DNA of 64,000 nt, taken from Proteles cristata cristata. Its lineage: Eukaryota; Chordata; Mammalia; Carnivora; Hyaenidae. The stretch spans positions 868,001-932,000 of the forward strand of contig JAESUZ010002694.1 of NCBI GenBank assembly GCA_017311185.1. The letters are read 5' to 3'. Under the pieces are notes generated by a model. It ran no database searches, was not told the origin of the DNA, and saw only the letters and a list, made by a program, of their open reading frames with translations. A program made the translations under genes and the position numbers. This document shows positions 12,181-22,350 of this stretch, piece after piece; position 1 is the stretch's first letter, and each line of letters starts with the position of its first letter.

Positions 12181-12373
12181 AGCAAGGCCTTTCCAGGGCG
12201 GAGGCAGTAGAAGGTACGTATTATATTTCTGTTGTATATTCTTCAATCGAGCAATTAAACAAAAATCTTTCCGTGCGAATCTGTGACAGGAGGCACCTCG
12301 GTAGTTCGGTCTGTGAGGAACGTTGCAAGGTTTCAAGTTCCCCCCAAGCAGCAGCGCACAGCACGACAGTTTG

Positions 12374-12547
12374 ATTGGAGCCTGGGGAAGGGGAGGGTCT
12401 CATTGGTCACAATCCGGGCTGGAGATTATCTGCGGTCAACTGCCCTAGAGGTAATGGGGTTTGGAACTACTTTGGGATTTGGTAAAAAGAAAGAAAACGG
12501 AGAAGGGGCCTCAGCTTACCCAGGAGCCCCCACCACTTGCTGATTGG
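12374..12547 (+). promoter_or_regulatory. Three inverted CCAAT motifs upstream of PTPRZ1
   Basis: ATTGG (inverted CCAAT, the NF-Y site core) occurs at 12374-12378, 12402-12406 and 12543-12547, the first two 28 bp apart. They lie 0.75-0.93 kb upstream of the PTPRZ1 start codon, just before the CpG island. Binding is inferred from the motif only. Confidence 0.4.
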
Positions 12548-13041
12548 ACCCACTTAGCATCTGCAGGGAGGACAACAATAAAATGAAAAACATTTCCAGG
12601 GTTGAACCCCGAGGGTCATTCTCTGGCTGTGCGGGACAATGGGGGTCTGGCCTCCTCTGTTCTTCGAAAAGGATGAAGGAGTCTTAATGAAGAGACATTT
12701 TCCCCGCGAAGATTCTAAACCCCAGCGGGTTCCCCTAATTCCAGAGCAGCGAAGCCACCGGCAGAGCCCAGGGGGCGGGGAGGGGTGTCGCTATGTGAAC
12801 GGCACTCGGAGACTCGGGCCCCGAGGGACAGCCGCGCCCCCGCGCCCCTCCGCCCGCTGCGCGCGACCCCGGGCGGGCTGCACGCTCCCAGCGGCGCGCT
12901 CCCGCGCCCCCGCCCCCGCCGCGGCGCGGCGCGCACACGCGGGCCGGAGCGCGCGCCCGGCACTTAGGCTCCGCCGCGCTCGGAGCGCTCAGACCGCGGC
13001 CGCAGCCGGCCGAGGACACCAACTCCCGCGCGCCCGCCGGC

Positions 13042-13056
13042 ATGCGCCTCGGCTAG
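13042..13056 (+). other. Possible minimal upstream ORF (4 codons)
   Basis: ATG CGC CTC GGC TAG stands 263 bp before the PTPRZ1 start codon. It counts only if a transcript starts upstream of 13042, which is not established. Confidence 0.25.
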
Positions 13057-13304
13057 CGGCTGCCGGCTCCCGCGACTCCCGCCTGCGAACATTCCGGTCT
13101 CTCTCAGTCCCTCTCCGCTCGCTCGCTCGCTCGCTCGCGCTCCCTCTCGCTCTCTCCCTGCCTCAGACACACTCACATACGCGCACACACACAATCTCAC
13201 ACCAGTCTATACCCTGGAGGAGAAAACATTTCCCTCGCGCCCCCTCCCTCTTCACCCCAAGAAGCTGAGCAGCCGCGTGGTGGGGGCCCTCGGACCGTCT
13301 GGAA

Positions 13305-13362
13305 ATGCTAATCCTAAAGCGCTTTCTCGCCTGTCTCCAGCTCCTCTGTGTTTGCCGTCTGG
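13305..13362 (+). CDS. PTPRZ1: PTPRZ1 exon 1 coding part (signal peptide start)
   Basis: The 19 codons read MLILKRFLACLQLLCVCRL plus the first base of an Asp codon, followed at once by the donor GTGAGT at 13363. I recall the human PTPRZ1 protein beginning with nearly the same residues and continuing DWANGYY, so length, phase and sequence all agree. The segment is a signal peptide: basic K-R, then the hydrophobic core FLACLQLLCVC, targeting the protein to the secretory pathway. PTPRZ1 is a receptor-type tyrosine phosphatase and chondroitin sulfate proteoglycan of glia and neural progenitors. It binds contactin, tenascin and pleiotrophin, and its secreted form is phosphacan. The start context has G at -3 and C at +4. 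The second residue is Leu where I recall Arg in human. All later domains lie in exons beyond this window. The 5' untranslated part precedes 13305; its beginning is not fixed. Confidence 0.95.
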
Positions 13363-13566
13363 GTGAGTGATCAGACCTCGGCGGGGTTCCGTCTCCGGGA
13401 TCGTTTGGGACACGGTAGGGGAGGTGTGGGGGACCAGAGAGCCTGAGATACTCGCCGCCTCCGCCGCCATCTAGCAAGGAGGGAAATGCACGGGGGGTCG
13501 CCGGGGTCCACGGCGCCGCGGCGGCGCCCCCTCCCCACCTCGCACCTCTGCCACCTTCCATCGGCC

Positions 13567-13587
13567 GGGGGTGGGGGGGCGGGGGGG
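13567..13587 (+). repeat. G-run tract, G-quadruplex candidate
   Basis: Three long G runs (5, 7 and 7 Gs) are separated by single T and C bases, about 200 bp inside intron 1 on the non-template strand. The long runs could fold as four G-triplets with short loops. Confidence 0.6.
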
Positions 13588-13800
13588 ATGCGAGCCCCGG
13601 CACGAACAGGGAGGCTCGCCTTCGCGGTCGCTGTCCGCTGGGCTCTGCTCTCTCCTCTTTTGCAAAGTGTGGTTAACAGCCTTCTAGGTTCACGTAAGAA
13701 GAGAAATCAAACCAAGGTGCGGGGCGACGTACTAGATCGCGGTTTTGCTTTTAAGTTCATTATGGACCTGGATGAAAAATACACGTGCCTGATGCGAATT

Positions 13801-13832
13801 ACACACACACACACACACGCACGCACGCACGC
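13801..13832 (+). repeat. (AC)n/(ACGC)n microsatellite
   Basis: Nine AC units run into ACGC units, about 440 bp after the splice donor. Confidence 0.95.
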
Positions 13833-14780
13833 CCAAAAGGTGGTAACAGGAACAAGAACCTACCTGACTTTTCAGTGTTTTCTAGTACTTTTAATTTAGT
13901 CACATTCAAGTCTGGGCAGTTACCTTTAAAAAAAAAAAAAGTTTCAGTCAAAATTTCTATCAACGTCTGCTACTGCTGCCAAAGTCAGAGGAAAGCTGCA
14001 GGTTCATATATTTATTCCTGGATTCCTCTTTCATCCACCACCTTCCAGGTTATACATTCAATACTGAAACTGCAGTTTGAAACAACCAGTTAGAATATGT
14101 ACCTGGGGTGCAGATTCACGTGTTCTAGTCGTTTTCTAGAAGAATTGTTAAGATTGGGTTTTTACATTTTGTTTCAAAAATCTTTTTTCGTGATATTATA
14201 ATGGACTCTAATAGGTTTCGAGGTATTAACCTGAAAGTTAGGGAAGGTAACCTCAGTTTGTGAATACACATATCTTACTCTTTTCTGTTAGAGGATCCCA
14301 CTTCTTTTTTTAATTTGCGACTGTTCATTATAAAGTGGATATTAACTTACATTTTTATTCCATAGATGGTGCTGCTCTTGGAATAGTAACCTTTACAAAG
14401 AGAAATCATTTTCATGTTCTAACTAATGAGAATTACATTTCAAATACGGTGATAATTGCCAACAGCCCCCTAGATACATGGACGTAATTTAAATGCTGAA
14501 CACTTTACCGAAATACTCAGGGGTGATGTGATACACAAGGTTGACATTTAAGACTTGCAGGAGAATCTGGTCCTGGTTTTCTCTAAAACCACAGAGTTGA
14601 TTCTGGAGACGGGAAGACAATTTTTGAAAGTGCTGTGCTCATCAAATACACACCTGTTGAATTTGCATTTCTATTATAGATCTGTTTTAACAAGAAAGCT
14701 AGATCCTCTTGGTACTCAGATTATTAAAGTAAATTTCACTGTAGTACAGAAATAAACCAGAGAATACTGCTTTGAAATAT
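13833..14780. other. Intron, nothing recognised
   Basis: Unique AT-rich sequence just downstream of the CpG island. It has an A-tract at 13928-13940 but no repeat head or exon. Confidence 0.4.
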
Positions 14781-15485
14781 TATGAATTTTTAAAAATTGA
14801 ATTGTAATTTGCATACCATATATTTCATCTTTTTTTAATGTTTGTTTTTGAGAGAGAGAGAGAGGGAGAAAATATGTGAGTGGGGGATGGGTCGAGACAG
14901 AGAGAGAGACACACAGAATCCAAAGCAGGCTCCTGGCTCTGAACTGTCAGCACAGGGCCCTTGACTGGGCTCGAACTCACAAACTGTGAGCTCATGACCT
15001 GCACCGAAGTCAGGCGCTTAACTGACTGAGCCACCCAAGGCTCTCCTAGTTCATCTTTTTAAAGTGTACAATTCAGTGGGTTTTACTGTATCAACAAAGT
15101 TGTGCAACCATCACCTCTGTTTAATTACAGAACATTTTAATCACTCCCAAAGAAATCCCATTAACAGTTATTCCTTAATGTCTCTAACTCCAGCCCTGGC
15201 AACCACTAAGCTACCTTTTCTTTTTCTATAGATTTGCCTATTTTGAGCATTTCATGGAAATAGAATCATGCAATATGTGGCCCTTGGTATCTGACTTGGT
15301 TCATTTAGCATGTTTTCAGTATTCATCCATGCTGTAGCCTATATCAGTATTTCTTTCCTTTTTATGACTGAATGATATTCCATTCCAGTACTCCAGTTTG
15401 CAAAGTCTTAATTAAATAAGCATTCTTTATAGCTCATTATTTTGGATCATATGAATTTCAGTTTACTGGATGTTTTCTTTAATGC
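14781..15485 (-). repeat. Old L1 (L1M) 3' region, antisense, split by a SINE
   Basis: Motifs typical of antisense L1M 3' ends appear in order: AATTGTAATTTGCATACCAT, AAAGTGTACAATTCAGTGGG, GTTGTGCAACCATCACC, TGGCAACCACTAAGCTACC, GATTTGCCTATTTTGAGCAT, ATTCATCCATGCTGTAGC and GACTGAATGATATTCCATTC. A SINE at 14834-15049 interrupts it. Confidence 0.75.
14834..15049 (-). mobile_element. Carnivore SINE inserted in L1M
   Basis: Reverse-orientation copy with head ending GCCACCCAAGGCTCTCC. The duplication TTCATCTTTTT lies at 14823-14833 and 15050-15060. Removing the SINE restores a continuous L1M sequence. Confidence 0.92.
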
Positions 15486-16332
15486 TTTGATGATGTAAAA
15501 TTTAACTACAAGGAATTAAATTAATGTCTAAGAGTATCGCAAGTTTATGTAATGGTATCGAATGTAAGCCTGTATTAGAACTCAAAATGTACTTTTTTTG
15601 TGTGACTGACAAATGACTACTTTTGTATTCCCCATTATAACAAAGTTGACCTTTCACATCGTTGCCCTCATTTTGACCTAGGGGTCAACTCAAATGGGAT
15701 GAATTTTTTTATTTCAGGCTAATGTTTTGAAAAACTGAAGCATATTATCTATAAATAAAACATGCAGCCTCCATTTCAATTGTTTTCCCCTCAACATGTG
15801 CTGTAGTATTTGTGAGTATATTTATTGACTCATCTTCAGGGTCCTTCAGGCCAACAGAGTGGCCTGGCACATGGAATAGATGCTCAGGAAAGGTCTGTCA
15901 CCTGAGGCGTGCTGGGTCAGATGACAGCTCCAATACAGGTTGAATGTTAGGCTGCCATTCTTACTAGTATCCTAGGACAAGTTAGAGCTTCCATTAAGGT
16001 GTTCATGTTAACAATTAAGAGTGAGTTAGCAAGGAATGACTTTACCACTTTCTATGTTTAAAATGTCCTAATGTTTTCATCTGGACATAGAGACCAACTG
16101 CTTCTTTCAAAAAACTCTGCAAACAGAAAGAATTACTATTAAATCATTTGGACTCAAATAAATCCTTTCTTTACAAGTTAATACTAGGGATCACTGGAGA
16201 CTAAAGAGGAACATTATGGTTTTTGTTTTTGTTTTGGTAGGTGCAGATTAAAGATATTTGTGGGTTCATCTATCTGGGTAATTCTATCAGAATTGGCCTG
16301 TGGCCTCCAGTGTCTGCCAGAACTAGCTAGAT
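15486..16332. other. Intron, mostly unrecognised
   Basis: A short L2- or MIR-like end may lie at 15835-15895 (GGCCTGGCACATGGAATAGA). Nothing else is recognised. Confidence 0.35.
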
Positions 16333-16525
16333 CACGGTTCTCACACTTGTGTAAGCATCAGAATCACCAGGAGAACTTATTAAAACACCCATTTAGGGGC
16401 TCACTCTGAAGGGTTTCTAATTTGGTAGGTCTGGGGTGGGACCCGGGAATCTTGATATCTAACCAATCCCCAGAAGATGGTGATGCTATTGGCCCAGGTC
16501 CATGCTTTGACAACTACTGGGCTAG
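16333..16525 (+). repeat. MER5-type (hAT/Charlie) DNA element
   Basis: GGTTCTCACACTTGTGTAAG, CATCAGAATCACCAGGAGA, GTAGGTCTGGGGTGGGACCC and GACAACTACTGGGCTAG follow the MER5A/B order. The ends are imperfectly inverted, as in this family. Confidence 0.7.
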
Positions 16526-17744
16526 TTTAACATTTAAATGTTGGCAAAGTTTCTGGATTCATGGCAAGTCTTTACTGTGGAATTGATTTCTGATACCCAA
16601 CTTAATAATATTTTTAAAAATCACATGAGTTAGACAACCTTAAATGTTATTCAACCTGAAGGATATGCTTAGTCAGAGAGGCAGAAATTGAAGATGACTC
16701 CAGGATAAATTCCCTGAGTGAATTGGACTTTCTCAGGAATATTTGAGAGGTTTTCTACAAGGTGGAGAGCTAATATAGTGACTTTACAACTCTGTCATTA
16801 TTTAATCTTGACCCACTGAACAGGTAATAGGAAAAACTGCAGTGGCTTTCCTGTGAGGAGGCTTAACTATGAGTCATAGAGGAGAGGTAGGTGTTTTAAG
16901 AGCTTTTAAGGAATAGTTTCTCTCAACTAATGAGGATTCAGGATCTTTGAATTAAGTGAATTATCGCCATGCAAGGTACTCTAAATTCAAGAGTTTAAAC
17001 ATTACTGTGAAATAGGTAATGAATCAAATTCCGAGCTTTTAAGTCATATCTTACTGCTTTAAGGAATACGTTAACTACAAATTGTACTCAATTCCTTTGT
17101 GAGAATTAAATGCTTAATTTATCCTGAGTATGGAATCCGTAGAATCCAAAATTTTGTGACTCTCCACTTGGTCTATTTATTCTCTGAAAACAAATTGTAA
17201 CCAGGAATAGAAAATATTCACGCTTCTTTCCCCAAATAATAACTAGTCTCCATTCAGGAAATTAATTACTTTTGATTTGCAGAGGAGCAATTTTCTTTAT
17301 TTTGTCTCATTCTCCTTTTTATATAGACTGTACGTGCTTTCACTCAGGGAAGTTTGCCAGGATAAATCATTTCATTGATGAATTCATTTATGCTCTCATG
17401 CCTACGCTAAATATTGGGGAACTTTCTTAAAATTTTATGTTGTGGGAATTTTGCTTCTGGCAAAAATTCAGGTTCAGGTTTTTCCGGAAACATGAGCTGC
17501 ATTTCCCCATTCCCCTTTCTCCAAATAGCTTTGTGTTAGGTCTAATCTAGTAGCTTTGCTTGACCATTCATTTGCTAACGTTCAGGTTCCCAGCTTAAGG
17601 GGTAGAAATGGAACCCCTCATTCAAAACCAGAGGATCTCAAAAGAAGGACTTGGTTAAGAAGACGAGCTTGTGTCTTATTTCCATTTACCGTCTACTCGG
17701 TATTTTCCTAGGGCTGAATATTTTATGTACATTTTCTCATTTCA
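16526..17744. other. Intron, nothing recognised
   Basis: AT-rich sequence without repeat termini, coding frames or microsatellites. Confidence 0.4.
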
Positions 17745-17885
17745 TTCTCCTCCAAGCCATTTGAGGTAGGTGTTTTCATTTTACACATTTTACAGCTAGG
17801 AGAACGAAACACAGAAAAGTCTAAGGACCTTCCTAATATCACACAGCCTGTCTTAGCCCGTGCGTTTCTTCTGAATCTTGAGACT
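17745..17885 (-). repeat. MIR fragment, antisense
   Basis: TTTCATTTTACACATTTTAC, CACAGAAAAGTCTAAGGACC and ATCACACAGCCTGTC correspond to the antisense MIR core. Confidence 0.5.
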
Positions 17886-18029
17886 GAGACTTTTCTCTTT
17901 TCTTTCCTAGGAGAACAGTTTGCTGTTTGGAATTTACTAGCTTGCTTCATACTAGATATGATGCTATACTCACAGTCTCACATGTGCTTCCTTGCAGATC
18001 TCCATTCATGATTTTCCCCATGTGCTCCC

Positions 18030-18180
18030 ATATTCTTGTTCCCCCATTAAACAACAACAACAACAACACAAAACTAAGGCATAACTTACCCTTTCTAGTG
18101 TACCATCTTGGCAGTTTTGGCAAATGCATATGGGCACTTAATCACCTTCATCCAGTATTCCCATCAATACTATTTTAACT
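18030..18180 (-). repeat. Possible L1M fragment, antisense
   Basis: GGCATAACTTACC, GTGTACCATCTTGGCAG and TTTTGGCAAATGCATATGGG resemble a diverged L1 3' region. A short (CAA)n lies at 18050-18066. Confidence 0.35.
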
Positions 18181-19184
18181 ATTCTTTCATTATGTGTTTA
18201 CTAAGTTCCTGGCATCTGCTAGGCAGTAATAATTAAGCAGTGTGTAAACATATGGAGTCCTAACACTCACGATGCCTCCAGTCCAGCTGATCTGCTTCAG
18301 TCCCCACTATGAAAATCTTCTTTAAATCTCACTTTTAAGATACTTTAGAACTAGTTGAGAATAGTGGTCTTTTCCAAATATTTCTTAAAATGTACTAAAT
18401 CTCTAAACATCCAAATATTTTACAGTGTTTCCCACTTCATCAACAAAGTCAGTGGTAGAAGTCAGTCAGTTTAAACAACACATATGCATGTTTGGATTGT
18501 GCTTTAACTTTTAATGGTTTTTTTTTTTAACTTAACTTTTAACATTTTATTGGGAGTAATCCCTAACAACAACTTCAGGTTACAAAAAGAAATCCATTTT
18601 CACCCACGTTTGTAATCCTTTAAAGAAATGTGTAACAAACTGTATAAGGGGAAAGTTATTTGATCATACCGTGCAATCCTAAAACACTTATATTTTAGAA
18701 CTGTGATTTCGAATACCATAGCAACTAGGCATATGTGACCATTTAATTTAAGTTTATTAAAATAAATTAAGTCAGTTCCTCAGTCACAGTAGCCACGTTT
18801 CAAGTGCTCAGTAGCCACATGTGGCTGGTGGCCGCCGCAGATAGGGACATTTCTACCACTGCAGGAAGTCTATGAACAGTACTGTTTTAGAATTTTAAAA
18901 AGCTGATAAAATGTTGTTATTATTGATAAGAAGTTGTCAACTCAATTAAAAACACTTCTAAAGTCATTAAAATTATTTGAAGTGTTGATATACTTAGGCT
19001 ATCTTTGTCCTTTGTTGTATCGACCATATAAAAATCACAGAGACATTCTGGTGACCTTAGGTAGAGAGCAGCAATAGATGAAGAAAATTTAATGGCTACT
19101 TGGTGGCCTTTATGGACTCAGGTTGAATGGGAGAGATAGCTGCTAGCTCAGGAGTGAGTGTCCTCACAGCTAATGTCCCATAAT
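18181..19184. other. Intron, mostly unrecognised
   Basis: A short L2-like piece may lie at 18190-18260 (TGTTTACTAAGTTCCTGGCA). The rest shows no recognised feature. Confidence 0.35.
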
Positions 19185-19345
19185 TTGTTCTAGCATTCAC
19201 TATACTCTTTTCATAGTGTCTGTCTGTCTCCCCCACTGGACTGGCTCCTTGAAGGCAAAGACTGTATTTCACTAATCTCTGGACTCAACATTCCTGGATT
19301 TAATACCCACAGTTGGTGCTTAACAAATCTTTAATGCATAAGGTC
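19185..19345 (+). repeat. L2 3' end fragment
   Basis: CTGTCTCCCCCACTGGACTG, CCTTGAAGGCAAAGACTGTA and GTTGGTGCTTAACAAATC follow the L2 terminal order. Confidence 0.55.
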
Positions 19346-19429
19346 ATATAGGGATAATACCGTACAGCTTCATAGCAGTAGTTTTTTGCAGTTGAGATCC
19401 GCCAATTTCCTCTTGTCTTTCCTTCTTTT

Positions 19430-19687
19430 TTCTTTTCTTCTATTTTCTTTTCTTCTATTTATTTTATTTTTGTTTTAGAGAGAGAGAGCACACGAGCAGG
19501 GGAGGGGGCAGAGGGAGAGACAGAGAGAGAGGGCAAGAGCAAGGGAATTTTAAGCAGGCTTCATGCTCAGCGCAGAGCCGGATGCAGGGCTCAACGCAGG
19601 GCTTGATCGCACAACCATGGGATCATGACCTGAGCTGAAATCAAGAGTCAGACACTCAACCAGTTGAGCCACCCAGGTGCCACTGGC
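19430..19687 (-). mobile_element. Carnivore SINE, reverse orientation
   Basis: Long T-rich tail at left, head ending GCCACCCAGGTGCCAC near 19682. The near-perfect duplication is CTTTCCTTCTTTT (19417-19429) and CTTTCCTACTTTT (19688-19700). Confidence 0.88.
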
Positions 19688-19700
19688 CTTTCCTACTTTT

Positions 19701-20634
19701 GATTTTGATCCCAGTCTTTGAGATCTGCATTCACCCTCACCCATCCATTTTTAATGCTACTTTAGGCACCAGGACTTCACTTTCTTTGATTCTCACATAG
19801 ATCACATAGATGTAAGCATCACATAGATCCAGTAACTATCTGCATAAAAAAATGAAGTCCCCATGATTGATACTGCATGTGTAGTAGCAGGAGCAATTTG
19901 ACATTTAATTATAGATGTCTTAGCACCAGTGAAGCTTAGATATGTCCCAGGGAGCAGTGTGTATGTGCCTGTGTGTGAATGTGTGTATTTGTGAGTCTGT
20001 GTGTGTGTGCACATGTTCACCTGTTAGGGAGGAGAAGGTAGCGGAGGTGACGGGTGTTCAATAATGAGAAATTAAGTGTCTTGAACCCATGAAGACTGTA
20101 TTTTCAATCAGTCAAAAGCCATCTTATTGGATTAAGATCTCTCTTGTCACCCTGGCCATAAGAGGTAATGGCCCAAGGCAGTTCTGGAAACCAGATAGAT
20201 GACAAGAAGTGCAGTTACACTATGTGGATATGCATGCTTTTGGAATTCGTCTGGAGTTTTATCATTCATCACAGAGATGATATACTGTGCCTAGCTTAGC
20301 CCTGCACATAGAGATATTAAGCAAATATTTGAATTGAGTTGAATTCATATGGAACAGGCAATGGCATGAGTTAGAAATACAGAAGTTAAAAACAGACAAA
20401 AGACTACTCTGTTTTAAAACGTCCTAATGTCTGGATATTTGCTTTATTTTCTCTCCCTTACCTTCCTTCCTTTCATTTTTTTAATGTATTTGTATGTGGC
20501 TATTCCCTTCCATTTTCGCTTCCTGTAAGCATGAATCCAAGATTCAAAACAAAACAAAACAAAAAACCTTAACATTGCTTAGCATTTCAATGAAGAGTTT
20601 GTTAGGAGACTGTTACTATTTGATACCATTATTT
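19701..20634. other. Intron, nothing recognised
   Basis: Contains a degraded TG-rich stretch at 19958-20010 and an (AAAAC)n run near 20548-20565. No repeat family or exon is evident. Confidence 0.4.
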
Positions 20635-20645
20635 AAGAATATTTT

Positions 20646-20874
20646 GGGGCGCCTGGGTGGCTTAGTAGGTTGAGCGTCCGACTTTCGCTTAGGTCATGAT
20701 CTCGCGGTTCGTGGGTTCGAGCCCCGCGTCGGGCTCTGTGCTGACTGCCAGCTCAGAGCCTGGAGCCCTGTTTCAGTCTGTGACTCCCTCTCTCTCTGAC
20801 CCTCCCCTGCTCACGCTGTCTCTCTCTCTCTCTCTCCTAGAAATAAATAAAAACATTAAAAAAATTTAAAAAAA
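20646..20874 (+). mobile_element. Young felid SINE (SINEC_Fc type)
   Basis: Near-consensus copy beginning GGGGCGCCTGGGTGGCTTAG, with an intact B-box-like GTGGGTTCGAGCCCCGCG and a clean AAATAAATAAAAACATT tail. The perfect duplication AAGAATATTTT lies at 20635-20645 and 20875-20885. It has very few differences from the other young copies here. Confidence 0.96.
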
Positions 20875-20885
20875 AAGAATATTTT

Positions 20886-21799
20886 TACTGGGTTAGTATA
20901 ATTTGGGGAGCTTCTTAGTTAATATAGCTTTAAAAGTATTGGTTAACATTTTTTTCTTCCTAAAAATTCTAGTATGTTAAAATGGGCACGGTGTTTTGGG
21001 CATTTTTTTGCTTTCGATATTTGCACACAGACATACTAAAGTAAATTCAATTATTCAGGGTCCTCATTAATGTGAACTCTGGTCACCTTCAGTAAGCATG
21101 CATCAATTTATGTACACATTGACAAAAGATAGATTTTTTTTTTATAAGTTTTCCTCGAAATATAACTTTCATTTATTTGGAAAAAAAATTATTGATTAGG
21201 CAAACAAAAAAGATTTTCTACTAAAATATCCATGACAAAGACCACAGATAGCTCTCCCTTCTTGGAGAATCTTACTATCCTTCTCTTTCTCTGCTTTCCC
21301 CATTAACATGTACTCCAGAATTTTTCTCTTCTTTCCTGTCGGTGATTGGGCCACTTGTTTCTTAAATTCTAAGGCTCTAATGTATTTACCTCAAGATGTG
21401 GCTTGATACTGGACCTTTTCTCTAAACTGATCAACTCAGTACTGTGAGTAGGAATAAAAAAAAATGTAGCTGTTTAAAATGACCTCAGTTTTTAGTAGAG
21501 ATCATGATTGCCACCAGCGTCCTGATTGTGTGCTTAGAATATCAAAATGCTGGCCAGATACAAGAACTTTCTCATGGTTTTCAATCACATTGTCGTCAGA
21601 AAGTTGAGTTAGTTCTGTAGAGATATTTTCACCATCTTACTTTTGTTAAATGGGATATGTAAAAGTGGTATTTCCCCGACACAGAGACTTCTATAGACTC
21701 CTCGTCTGCCCTGAGGAGCGTATTGCACATTTGATATCATTGTTATGTTTGTTTCAGTGCAAAAAGAAAAAAAAAAGATAGAAAACCATTGATCTAGCT
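20886..21799. other. Intron, nothing recognised
   Basis: AT-rich unique sequence with several homopolymer runs. No repeat termini. Confidence 0.4.
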
Positions 21800-22350
21800 C
21801 AGTGGTTTGAATCCTAGCTGCACTTTGGAATTATCTGGTGTCATGAACTGACTCTTTGTATCCCCCCAACACGACTGTCTTGAAGTCCTACTACCCCATG
21901 TGTGTATTATTTGGAGGTGGGGTCTGTGAGAGGTAATTAAGTGTAGGTGAGGTCATGAGCGTGGGGTCCCCATGGCACAATTAATATTTTCATAAGAAGA
22001 GAAAGAGAAACCAGAACTCTGTTTCTGTCCTTTGAGGACAGAGTAGGAAGGCAGCCATCTGTAAGCCAGGAAGAGAGCTGTCTCTAGTGAGCCCCTTGAT
22101 CTTGGACTTCTCAGCCTCTACCACTGTGAAAAATAAATGTGATTTAAGCCACTCAGCCTATGGTATTTTCTTATAGCAGCCCAATCTGACTTTATACTCG
22201 GGGAACTTTTAAAACATCCTGATGTCTGGGCTCCACCCTGGATCAAGTATATGCGTGGGTGCAGAGCCCAGACATGAAGATTTTTTTTAATTCCCCCGGT
22301 GATTACAGAGTACAGCCAGAGTTTAAAAACACCATTCTAGGTCAACCTCA
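21800..22350 (+). repeat. MER5A element split by an LTR
   Basis: The left part is 21800-21838 (CAGTGGTTTGAATCCTAGCT to AATTATCTGG). The right part is about 22200-22350 (GGGAACTTTTAAAACATCC, GATGTCTGGGCTCCACCCTG, to ACACCATTCTAGG). Joining order and phase fit one 189-bp-class MER5A. Confidence 0.72.
21839..22196 (+). mobile_element. Solo LTR (MaLR/ERVL-like) inside MER5A
   Basis: Begins TGTCATGAACTGACTC. It has GGAGGTGGGGTCTGTGAGAG, CTTGATCTTGGACTTCTCAG, a polyadenylation AATAAA at 22132-22137, then TATGGTATTTTCTTATAGCA, and ends near TTTATA. No internal retroviral genes are present, so it is a solo LTR or a diverged single terminus. The flanks TCTGG and CTCGG may be a 5-bp target duplication. 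The family name is uncertain. Confidence 0.65.

Larger units (their letters stand above)
12755..13680 (+). promoter_or_regulatory. CpG island promoter of PTPRZ1
   Basis: Base composition changes sharply to GC-rich, CpG-dense sequence, in contrast to the AT-rich DNA on both sides. Candidate Sp1-type GC boxes are GGGGGCGGGG at 12771-12780 and CGCCCCCGCCCCCGCC around 12905-12920. A (GCTC)n tract at 13117-13137 leads into a pyrimidine-rich stretch and then a CA-rich stretch at 13167-13195. I recall the human PTPRZ1 mRNA 5' end matching that CA-rich stretch, so transcription may start near 13.1-13.2 kb. No TATA box is evident, fitting a dispersed CpG-type start. Long open frames across the island on both strands (for example 12639-13268 and 13163-13603) are stop-poor GC-rich artefacts rich in Arg, Ala and Pro. 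Confidence 0.85.

Noticed and set aside
13117..13200. Regular GCTC and CA repeats, considered as a CRISPR-like or other programmed array
   Set aside because: They are simple microsatellites in a vertebrate CpG-island promoter. There are no spacers or repeat-spacer periodicity.
12639..13603. Long open frames in the CpG island on both strands (up to 209 residues)
   Set aside because: They overlap one another, are rich in Arg, Ala, Pro and Gly, and simply reflect few stop codons in GC-rich DNA. One passes through the PTPRZ1 leader in another frame.
20646..20760. tRNA gene-like sequence (A-box and B-box motifs)
   Set aside because: These are the tRNA-derived heads of SINEs. They lack an intact cloverleaf and are followed by the SINE body and tail.
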